DNA of 64,000 nucleotides from Luteibacter pinisoli (lineage in GTDB: Bacteria > Pseudomonadota > Gammaproteobacteria > Xanthomonadales > Rhodanobacteraceae): assembly GCF_006385595.1 (NCBI RefSeq), contig NZ_CP041046.1, positions 1,426,001 to 1,490,000 on the forward strand, given 5' to 3'. Shown here in pieces: positions 8,986-16,253 of this stretch (its first letter is position 1; every line of letters begins with the position of its first letter). Made by a program: the position numbers and the translations under genes. The notes under the pieces are model-generated. The model did no database searches. It was not told where the DNA came from and saw only the letters and a list, made by a program, of their open reading frames with translations.

Positions 8986-10695
8986 ATGAAGAAGTTGAAG
9001 CTGAAGATCCCCGCCCTGACTGTTCGCGGGCGCCTGTACGGCGTGCTCGGCCTGCTCACGGCCATGCTGCTCGGTGGTGCCGCCGTCGGCCTGGGTGCCA
9101 TGTACTTCCAGAACGAAGGCATGCGCCAGATCTATGAGGAAGAGCTCGCCCCGTCGGAAATGCTGAGCCGCGTGAACACCCGCGCCCTCATGGCCTTCGT
9201 CGTGCTCGGCGAAGCGGCCGCCAAGGTTGACCAGAAAGACCAGGTGAACCAAAAGCTCGCCGAGTTCGACAAGTACCAGGAAGAAATGACCAAGTTGAAG
9301 GCCGACTTCGTCAAGCTGCCGATGTCCGACGACATCAAGAAGCTCTACGACAAGTGGCAGGCGACGAACGACGACTACAACTCGGCCAAGGCCGACATGG
9401 TCGACGCCCTGAAGCAGGGCGACAACGGCGCCTCCGACGTGCTCGAGCTGCAGGTTCGCCCGCTGCTGATGGATCGCCAGGACAAGCTCAACAAGCTGAT
9501 CGAAGCCAAGCGCATCGAAGCCGAGGGCATCTACGCGAAGGAAACCGCGCAGTACAAGACGATCCGCGCACTGTCGATCGGTTCGCTTTCCGTCGGCCTG
9601 TTCATCTGCCTGCTCATCGGCGTGCTGGTGGTGCGTTCGATCATCGCCACGCTCACGAAGACGGTGGCCGTCGCCCACGAGATTGCCGAAGGCAAGCTGG
9701 GCCACGACATCAAGGTGACCCGCAGCGACGAACTGGGCCAGCTCCAGTCCGCGTTCAAGACCATGGACGAGCGCCTCGCCGCCATCGTCTCCGAAGTGCG
9801 CCACGGCTCGGGTTCGGTCAGCACGGCCGCGCAGCAGATCTCGCGCGGTAACGACGACCTCTCGCAGCGCACGCAGGAACAGGCCTCGAGCCTGGAAGAA
9901 ACCGCTTCGTCGATGGAGGAAATGACCTCCACCGTGAAGCAGAACGCCGAGAACGCCAGCCACGCCAACCAGCTGGCCCGTGGTGCACGCGAGCAGGCGG
10001 AGAAGGGCGGTGAAGTCGTCGCCCAGACCGTCATCGCCATGCGCGAAATCAGCAGCTCGTCGAAGAAGATCTCCGACATCGTCAGCCTCATCGACGAAAT
10101 CGCCTTCCAGACCAACCTGCTGGCGCTCAATGCCGCGGTGGAAGCGGCGCGTGCGGGTGAGCAGGGCCGCGGCTTCGCCGTGGTGGCCACCGAGGTGCGC
10201 AACCTCTCCGGCCGCTCGGCCAATGCGGCCAAGGAAATCAAGGCGCTCATCAACGACAGCGCAAACAAGGTGCAGGCCGGTTCGCAGCTGGTCGACCAGT
10301 CCGGCAAGGCGCTGGCCGAAATCGTGGATAGCGTGAAGAAGGTCACCGATATCGTGGCCGAAATCGCCGCTGCCAGCTCCGAGCAGTCGGCCGGGATCGA
10401 CCAGGTCAACCATGCCGTGCTGCAGATGGACGAAATGACCCAGCAGAACGCCGCGCTCGTGGAAGAGTCCGCCGCTGCCGCCCGTGCCATGCACGAGCAG
10501 GCCACGGAGCTCAGCCGCCAGGTGTCGTTCTTCAAGGTCAACGGCCAGGGCGGCACCGCGGCCAAGGCCGCGCGCAAGGACCCGACCAAGGAAGAGATGG
10601 AAACCGTGTTTGCCGCCGTGCGCAGCCAGCCGATCGCCCGTGCGCAGCGTCCCTCCGAGCCGGCGGCTGACGCCGGTGCATGGAAGGAATTCTGA
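8986..10695 (+). CDS. methyl-accepting chemotaxis protein with periplasmic sensor
   Basis: This 569-residue receptor has TM1 at about 17-40, a helical periplasmic region of about 155 residues that looks like a four-helix-bundle sensor, TM2 at about 196-218, a HAMP domain and a long cytoplasmic coiled coil. The hairpin tip (about 368-410: DEIAFQTNLLALNAAVEAA) is the conserved CheA/CheW contact. The C-terminus ends AWKEF, matching the xWxxF pentapeptide that tethers CheR and CheB in Tsr/Tar-type receptors. It lies directly upstream of cheR. The ligand cannot be told from the sequence. Confidence 0.96.
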   Translation: MKKLKLKIPALTVRGRLYGVLGLLTAMLLGGAAVGLGAMYFQNEGMRQIYEEELAPSEMLSRVNTRALMAFVVLGEAAAKVDQKDQVNQKLAEFDKYQEEMTKLKADFVKLPMSDDIKKLYDKWQATNDDYNSAKADMVDALKQGDNGASDVLELQVRPLLMDRQDKLNKLIEAKRIEAEGIYAKETAQYKTIRALSIGSLSVGLFICLLIGVLVVRSIIATLTKTVAVAHEIAEGKLGHDIKVTRSDELGQLQSAFKTMDERLAAIVSEVRHGSGSVSTAAQQISRGNDDLSQRTQEQASSLEETASSMEEMTSTVKQNAENASHANQLARGAREQAEKGGEVVAQTVIAMREISSSSKKISDIVSLIDEIAFQTNLLALNAAVEAARAGEQGRGFAVVATEVRNLSGRSANAAKEIKALINDSANKVQAGSQLVDQSGKALAEIVDSVKKVTDIVAEIAAASSEQSAGIDQVNHAVLQMDEMTQQNAALVEESAAAARAMHEQATELSRQVSFFKVNGQGGTAAKAARKDPTKEEMETVFAAVRSQPIARAQRPSEPAADAGAWKEF

Positions 10696-10698
10696 TCG

Positions 10699-11577
10699 AT
10701 GAATGCGCTCGTCACTAACGGCGATGCCGCCGTACAGGCGGGCGTAGGCGGTCCGAGCCTCGGGGAGGCGGAATTCGCCTTCCTGCGTGAGTTCGTGCTG
10801 CAGCAATGCGGTATCTCGCTGGGCGACCACAAGCGCCAGCTCGTGCAGGGGCGCCTGTTGCGCCGCCTGCGCGCGCTGAACCTGCCGGGTTTCGCGGCGT
10901 ACTGCGACCTGCTGCGCCGCGATCCGGACGCCGAGCTGGGCGAACTGGCCAGCTGCATCAGCACCAATGTCACCTCGTTCTTCCGCGAGATGCACCACTA
11001 CGACATGCTCGTGGCGGACCTGCTCCCGCGCTGGCTCGAGGACAAGAAAAAGAACGGCGGCCGCCTGCGCATCTGGTCCGCCGGCTGCTCCACGGGTGAG
11101 GAGCCCTATGCGCTCGCCATGGTGCTGGCCGAGGCCATCGAGCGCACCGGTTCCACGGTGGACGCGAAGATCCTCGCCACCGACCTGTCGCCGCAGGCCC
11201 TGGAAGCCGCCCGCAAGGGTGTCTACCCGGTGGATCGCCTGGGTGGCGTGGATGACGCGCGCCGTCGCCGCTGGTTCATGCGCGGCGAAGGTGCTTACGA
11301 CGGCTACGCCCAGGTGCACCCGCGCCTGCGCGAGCTGGTGACCATCCAGCCGCTCAACCTGCTCCATGAATGGCCCATGCAGGGCAAGTTCGACGCCATT
11401 TTCTGCCGCAACGTCGTTATCTATTTCGACAAACCGACGAAACAGCGCCTGTTCGCTAGATACGCCGGCATGCTGGAAAGCCGGGGTTACCTGTTCCTCG
11501 GTCACTCGGAATCCATGTACGGACTATCCGACGACTTTGATCTGATCGGTCGCACGGTCTACCGGAAACGTACATGA
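10699..11577 (+). CDS. cheR: chemotaxis receptor methyltransferase CheR
   Basis: CheR methylates receptor glutamates with S-adenosylmethionine for adaptation. The 292-residue protein has the N-terminal helical domain (LREFVLQQCGISLGDHKRQLV), the TSFFRE motif, the SAM-binding segment WSAGCSTGEEPYALAM, ATDLS and FCRNVVIYFD. It begins three bases after the receptor gene and overlaps cheD by four bases (ATGA), indicating coupled translation. Confidence 0.97.
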   Translation: MNALVTNGDAAVQAGVGGPSLGEAEFAFLREFVLQQCGISLGDHKRQLVQGRLLRRLRALNLPGFAAYCDLLRRDPDAELGELASCISTNVTSFFREMHHYDMLVADLLPRWLEDKKKNGGRLRIWSAGCSTGEEPYALAMVLAEAIERTGSTVDAKILATDLSPQALEAARKGVYPVDRLGGVDDARRRRWFMRGEGAYDGYAQVHPRLRELVTIQPLNLLHEWPMQGKFDAIFCRNVVIYFDKPTKQRLFARYAGMLESRGYLFLGHSESMYGLSDDFDLIGRTVYRKRT

Positions 11578-12236
11578 GCGACACGTTCGTCGCGCAGCCG
11601 CGCACTTTCGCCGGCTTCGATCCAAAGAGTGTCCTGCCGGGGTTTGAGCACGTCCGCCGGTTCTGGGATCCTGCCCTGGACGTGGTCACGGTGAAGATCC
11701 TGCCGGGCGAGTACTACGTCAGCACGCAGGAAGAAATGATCTCCACGGTGCTGGGTTCGTGCGTCTCCGCGTGCGTGCGCGATACGCGCCGCCGCATTGG
11801 CGGCATGAACCACTTCATGCTGCCGGAGCCGGCCAACAACGACCGCGATAGCTGGGGTTCCACCGTGGGCCGCGCCGCGCGCTACGGCAACGACGCGATG
11901 GAACAGCTGATCAACGCCATCCTCAAGGCCGGCGGCCGTCGCGACGACCTCGAAGTGAAAATCTTCGGTGGTGGGCGCGTGCTGGCCACCATGACCGATA
12001 TCGGCCAGCGCAATATCGCCTTCGTGCAGCGCTATATCGCCACCGAAAAACTGAAGCTCTGCGCGGCCGATGTCGGCGATATCTACCCGCGCCACGTGCA
12101 GTTTTTCCCGGTCAGCGGCAAGGTCCGGGTGCGCCAGCTGCGCGCTGTCCACGACACCCAGCTCGCCGATCGTGAGAAGCGATACCTCAAGCGATTGGAA
12201 AACGATCCGATAAAGGGAGATGTCGAGCTTTTCTGA
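11574..12236 (+). CDS. cheD: chemoreceptor glutamine deamidase CheD
   Basis: CheD deamidates receptor glutamines so they become methylation sites. The 220-residue product has the catalytic Cys63 in STVLGSCVSACV and His80 in GGMNHFMLP, both expected for the family, followed by KIFGGGRV and the RHV strand region. The N-terminus is extended by about 30 residues relative to short CheD proteins. It overlaps cheR by four bases, and cheB follows. Confidence 0.95.
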   Translation: MSDTFVAQPRTFAGFDPKSVLPGFEHVRRFWDPALDVVTVKILPGEYYVSTQEEMISTVLGSCVSACVRDTRRRIGGMNHFMLPEPANNDRDSWGSTVGRAARYGNDAMEQLINAILKAGGRRDDLEVKIFGGGRVLATMTDIGQRNIAFVQRYIATEKLKLCAADVGDIYPRHVQFFPVSGKVRVRQLRAVHDTQLADREKRYLKRLENDPIKGDVELF

Positions 12237-12323
12237 CGCTTAGCGTCGAAGGGTTCCCCCGCCCGTTCCTGTCCCGCCGCCTCGCCGCTGCGGGACACCT
12301 TGCCACCCGAGTTCCCAGTGCCC

Positions 12324-13454
12324 ATGCAGAAAGTACGCGTTCTCATCGTCGACGACTCGGCCCTGGTCCGTAAGGTGCTGACCGCCATGCTCGAGTCCGA
12401 TCCGGGCATCGAGGTGGTGGGCACCGCGCCGGATCCGCTGATCGCGCGCGAGAAGATCAAGGCGCTGAACCCGGACGTGCTGACGCTGGACGTGGAAATG
12501 CCGCGCATGGACGGCCTCACGTTCCTCGAGAACCTGATGCGCCTGCGGCCGATGCCGGTGGTGATGGTCTCCACGCTGACCGAGCGCGGCGCGGACGTGA
12601 CCCTGCGCGCGCTGGAACTGGGCGCGGTGGACTTTTTCACCAAGCCGGCCGCCGACCTCGCCAACACCTTCATGGAGCACGCGCCGGAAATCTGCGCGAA
12701 AGTGCGCCTGGCCGCCGGCGCGAACCCGCGCGAGCGCGCCACCGTCACCAAGATTGAAAAGCTCGACCTGTCGCTGTCGAAGCTGGACGTGGCCCCGCGC
12801 CTTTCCGCCGATGCCGTGCTGCCGCGCGCGCAGACCCCGGGCAGCCGTGGTGGCCAGCGCATCATCGCCATCGGTGCCTCCACGGGCGGTACCGAAGCCA
12901 TCCGCGTGGTGCTCGAGGCGATGCCGCCGACCGCACCGCCGATCGTCATCACCCAGCATATTCCCGCCGCCTTCAGTGGTCCGTTCGCCGCCCGCATGGA
13001 CGGTGTGTCGGCCATGAAGGTCTGCGAAGCGCGCGACGGCCAGCCGATCCAGGCCGGCCACGTCTACATTGCCCCCGGCAGCCAGCACCTGCTGGTGATG
13101 TGGGACGGTGCGCGCCACGTCTGCCGCCTGCACGACGGCCCTCCGGTGAACCGGCACAAGCCCGCCGTGGACGTGCTGTTCCGTTCCATGGCTGCCAGTG
13201 TCGGCGCCGCCACCGTGGGCTGCCTGCTCACCGGCATGGGCGACGACGGTGCGCGCGGCCTCGCCGAGCTGAAAGAGATCGGCGCCCATACCCTCGTGCA
13301 GGACGAAGCCAGCTCCGTGGTCTGGGGCATGCCTGGCGCCGCCTGGAAGGCTGGCGCGGCGGCCGAGATGCTGCCGCTGGACCAGATCGCCCTGCGCCTG
13401 CTCGCGCTTGCCCATACCCCCATCCCCGCCACCGTCGCACGCGTTGGCACCTGA
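12324..13454 (+). CDS. cheB: chemotaxis methylesterase/deamidase CheB
   Basis: CheB removes receptor methyl groups after phosphorylation by CheA. The 376-residue protein has a receiver domain with Asp10-Asp11 and phospho-Asp56 (LTLDVEMPRMDG), a linker of about 60 residues, and the esterase domain with the Ser of GASTGGTEA, the His of TQHIP and the Asp of GMGDDGARG forming the triad. I chose ATG 12324 because it gives the standard MQKVRVLIVDDSA start; upstream GTG/TTG codons add 2-8 residues. Confidence 0.97.
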   Translation: MQKVRVLIVDDSALVRKVLTAMLESDPGIEVVGTAPDPLIAREKIKALNPDVLTLDVEMPRMDGLTFLENLMRLRPMPVVMVSTLTERGADVTLRALELGAVDFFTKPAADLANTFMEHAPEICAKVRLAAGANPRERATVTKIEKLDLSLSKLDVAPRLSADAVLPRAQTPGSRGGQRIIAIGASTGGTEAIRVVLEAMPPTAPPIVITQHIPAAFSGPFAARMDGVSAMKVCEARDGQPIQAGHVYIAPGSQHLLVMWDGARHVCRLHDGPPVNRHKPAVDVLFRSMAASVGAATVGCLLTGMGDDGARGLAELKEIGAHTLVQDEASSVVWGMPGAAWKAGAAAEMLPLDQIALRLLALAHTPIPATVARVGT

Positions 13455-13473
13455 AGGACGAAGAGACATCACC

Positions 13474-14658
13474 ATGGTCATTCCGAAGAACGAACGCATC
13501 ACCGGTATCGCGGTCAGCGCGGTGGCGCTGCTCCTCGTGCTGGTGTTCCACGCCGCGTGGGTCGCGCCGCTGGTGGTTGCGCTGCTCACCGCCACCTGGA
13601 TCGCGATCGCCCTGCGCCCGCGCTTCGAGGAGCCGCTGGTGGAGCTGGTGGTGAATGACACCCTGCCGGCCGACGCACAGTCCGTGCGCGAAGCCATGGA
13701 AGACGTGCGCAGCGCCATCGTCGACGAACTGGGCCACGCCAGCCGTGAGCTGCACCAGGCCCTCGACCTCGTCCGCGACGCCGTGGCCGAGCTCGGCGGC
13801 GGCTTCAACGGCCTGTCGCAGAAGACCGGCAAGCAGCAGAAGCTGCTCAGCGAAATTATCGAAGGCGGCGGCAAGGGCATCTCGGTACAGGACTTCGCCG
13901 CTCGCACCGCCGGCCTGCTGGAGCACTTCGTCGGCCTGATCGTGCAGCTGTCGCGCGAAAGCCTGCGCATCGTCTACCGCATCGACGGCATGGCGAAGGA
14001 AATGGACGCCGTGTTCGCGCTGCTCAAGAACGTGAACACCATCGCCGAAGAAACCAACCTGCTGGCGCTCAACGCCGCCATCGAAGCCGCCCGCGCTGGT
14101 GAATCCGGCCGTGGCTTCGCCGTGGTGGCCGGTGAGATCCGCAACCTCGCCCAGCACAGCAACCAGTTCAACGAGAAGATCGGCACCCACGTGGAGCGTT
14201 CGCGCACCGCAATGGAGCAGCTGCGCGAGCTGGTCGGCCGCATGGCCTCGCAGGACATGAACGTGGCCCTGCAGGCGAAGGGCGACATCGACACGATGAT
14301 GTCGACGATCACCGAGAGCAATGCGCGTACCAGCGCGGCTGCCGACGAAGCCGCCACGATCAACCGTGGCCTCGGCAACGACGTGTCCACCACCATCCGC
14401 TCGCTGCAGTTCGAAGACATCCTCAGCCAGCTGCTCCACCAGACCCGTTCGCGCCTGGTCGAGCTGCAGGAAATCACCGCTGACTGCACCCGCGACATCG
14501 AAGAGCTGGCCTGCGCGCCGGCCGACGCCGCCGAACTCAGCTCCCGCGCCCAGCGCGTGCGTGCCCGCCTGGCCGACCAGCGCGAGCGTGCCCGCCTGCG
14601 TTCGCGTGGCCCGGCGCTGCAGCAGTCCATGGCTGCCGGCGACATCGACCTGTTCTAA
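13474..14658 (+). CDS. methyl-accepting protein without periplasmic domain
   Basis: The 394-residue protein has a hydrophobic hairpin at about 12-46, probably two short transmembrane helices with almost no periplasmic loop, and no HAMP domain. The signalling tip is present (IAEETNLLALNAAIEAARAG, near residue 190). A later motif, LQFEDILSQLL, is typical of a class of short soluble-type receptors. Typical methylation helices are not obvious. It probably reads a cytoplasmic or membrane signal within the array. The start follows GAAGGACGAAGAGA. Confidence 0.9.
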   Translation: MVIPKNERITGIAVSAVALLLVLVFHAAWVAPLVVALLTATWIAIALRPRFEEPLVELVVNDTLPADAQSVREAMEDVRSAIVDELGHASRELHQALDLVRDAVAELGGGFNGLSQKTGKQQKLLSEIIEGGGKGISVQDFAARTAGLLEHFVGLIVQLSRESLRIVYRIDGMAKEMDAVFALLKNVNTIAEETNLLALNAAIEAARAGESGRGFAVVAGEIRNLAQHSNQFNEKIGTHVERSRTAMEQLRELVGRMASQDMNVALQAKGDIDTMMSTITESNARTSAAADEAATINRGLGNDVSTTIRSLQFEDILSQLLHQTRSRLVELQEITADCTRDIEELACAPADAAELSSRAQRVRARLADQRERARLRSRGPALQQSMAAGDIDLF

Positions 14659-14669
14659 GGGGAAGCACC

Positions 14670-14975
14670 ATGTCCATCACCATCCATAACGATACCGAAC
14701 ACGGCTGCCTCACCCTGCACCTGGGCGAGCGCTTCGACTTCTCCATCCACCGCGCCTTCCACGACGCCTGCCTGGGCGACGTGGCCCAGTCGCGCAGCTA
14801 CGTGCTCGACCTGGAGCAGGTCACCGGCATGGACAGCTCCGCGCTGGGCATGCTGATGCTGCTGCGCGAGCACGCCGGCGGCGAGCGCGCGGAAATTCGC
14901 ATCGTCAACGCCAGCGCGGACCTGCGCAACACCCTGCGCATCGCGGGCTTCGACAAGCTTTTCACCGTGCATTGA
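14670..14975 (+). CDS. STAS-domain anti-anti-sigma-like protein, last gene of chemotaxis operon
   Basis: This 101-residue STAS domain, unlike the STAS protein at the other end of the operon, keeps the phosphorylatable serine loop (GMDSSALGML, Ser56/57). It could therefore be switched by a serine kinase and phosphatase pair. It starts 11 bases after the second receptor gene, with AAGGGGAAGC upstream, and is followed by a strong terminator. Its partner is not in the window. Confidence 0.9.
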   Translation: MSITIHNDTEHGCLTLHLGERFDFSIHRAFHDACLGDVAQSRSYVLDLEQVTGMDSSALGMLMLLREHAGGERAEIRIVNASADLRNTLRIAGFDKLFTVH

Positions 14976-15004
14976 AAACGGCTTAGACCGGTTCGCTTCG
15001 CGGA

Positions 15005-15031
15005 ACGCCTCCTTCGGGAGGCGTTTTTTTT
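15005..15031 (+). terminator. intrinsic terminator of the chemotaxis operon
   Basis: A perfect 8-bp stem (ACGCCTCC/GGAGGCGT) with a TTCG tetraloop is followed directly by seven or more T residues. It closes the operon that begins near 5.6 kb and also separates it from the convergent toxin unit. Confidence 0.93.
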
Positions 15032-15032
15032 G

Positions 15033-16253
15033 CTACATGCTCATGACGGGGCCGGATTGCTGCATGGCCATCTGTTGCTGCTGCATCTGGGCCTCCATCG
15101 CCTGCTGATCCACCTGCTGTGCCCGGGCAAGGCTCTGTTCCATGGGCGGGGCGGGGGAACTGAGGGTTACCTCGGCCCAGGGTCCGGCGTTAATGCGCTG
15201 GCAGATGATGGTGTTGTCGTAGAGGCCTATGTGTTCCATCTGGCGTGGCTCGCGAATGCCTGCATGCCGCGCCTGGAGCGCCACCTCGGCCACCTTGTCG
15301 TCCGATACGTCGAAGGGCAGTTGGCGACGCATGGCGGCGTAGAGAGGGTCTTCGCCGGCCCTGGGCAGGGAGCTACGTGGCCGCGCCTCGGCGAGCGGGT
15401 GGGGTGATGACACCAGCTGCCTGGGGTCGTCGGGGTGGAACGCCTTCCGCGCCTCGCCGCGTTCCATGCGCAGGTGATGCGTATCCTCAAGGCGGTCGCG
15501 CAGACCGGCGTCGTTCACGTCGCGCATCTGGTTGAACTGGACGCCGATGGTCGGCGACGCGTGATGCAGCTCCGCCCATTCGCCCTGACGGTCACGCATG
15601 TAGTAATGGTCCGATGTCCCGATGACATTGGGATTGTCGTTGGGACGCTGGTTGATCGCCGCAGTGTAGGCCTGGCCCATGTCGCGCGCGTACTCAAGGC
15701 GCTCCGCGACCGGCATGCCTTCCTGGGTGGCGAGTTGCAGGAGGGTGTCCTTGCCGCGGTACAGGCCCATCGCATCGTTGTTGAGCATGTTCGTCCAGAC
15801 CCTCTCGGCCTCCGCTTCGCCGTGGGCGCGGGAAGCCTCGAGAAGCTTTCGGGGGGTCCAGGCGTTGGGGTCGACGTGGATCTTGTCGAACGCAGCATCG
15901 TGAGCGATCTGCACGTCTTTGGCCGGAAGATTCAGCGAGCGATCGCGACGACTGTCAGCCATGTGCTGCACCCGGGCCTGATAGTCTAGCTTGACGAGGT
16001 CGACACCAAACTGATCCCACTCGCGTTCCGTGAGTACTCGGCCGTTGTGGTCGCGCGCGTAGGCAGCCGCGTAGGCGTTGGCTGTTGCGCCTGGCATGTT
16101 GTCGTTACGCACCACACCCAGCGCAAGCCGGCCGTACCCATCATTGCCTGGGAGCTGGGCGAGGTAGTTCCAGTACAGCTCCCTGTTCTCCTGCTGCGCG
16201 TAGTAGCCCAGAATGCTGATGTCGGCGTCGGAGAGTCCCGCTGCGTTCATCAT
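15033..16253 (-). CDS. putative secreted antibacterial toxin with Gln/Met-rich tail
   Basis: The 406-residue product has no signal peptide. The N-terminal part (about 1-90) contains ILGYYAQQENRELYWNYLAQ and GNDGYGRLALGVVRNDNMPG, a domain I recall from Xanthomonadales and Pseudomonas toxins next to exported immunity proteins. The middle is helical and uncharacterised. Residues about 305-380 (from DPLYAAMRRQLPFDVSDDKV to SSPAPPMEQSLARAQQ) look like a short secretion-type domain, followed by a Gln/Met-rich tail as in the XVIPCD effectors. It is not a clear XVIPCD: the conserved DNSPFKQ-like core is absent. Its start overlaps the stop of the upstream immunity fusion by four bases. Toxin activity is inferred from context; the catalytic chemistry is unknown. 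Confidence 0.7.
   Translation of the reverse strand: MMNAAGLSDADISILGYYAQQENRELYWNYLAQLPGNDGYGRLALGVVRNDNMPGATANAYAAAYARDHNGRVLTEREWDQFGVDLVKLDYQARVQHMADSRRDRSLNLPAKDVQIAHDAAFDKIHVDPNAWTPRKLLEASRAHGEAEAERVWTNMLNNDAMGLYRGKDTLLQLATQEGMPVAERLEYARDMGQAYTAAINQRPNDNPNVIGTSDHYYMRDRQGEWAELHHASPTIGVQFNQMRDVNDAGLRDRLEDTHHLRMERGEARKAFHPDDPRQLVSSPHPLAEARPRSSLPRAGEDPLYAAMRRQLPFDVSDDKVAEVALQARHAGIREPRQMEHIGLYDNTIICQRINAGPWAEVTLSSPAPPMEQSLARAQQVDQQAMEAQMQQQQMAMQQSGPVMSM

Noticed and set aside
8962..11505. Long minus-strand open frame opposite mcp and cheR
   Set aside because: It is a high-GC antisense artefact; the plus strand encodes intact chemotaxis proteins throughout.
15033..16253. Counting this toxin as a sixth XVIPCD effector
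   Set aside because: The YAVQGxxNSPFKQ-type core shared by the five other effectors is missing; only the Gln-rich tail and a short divergent domain are similar.
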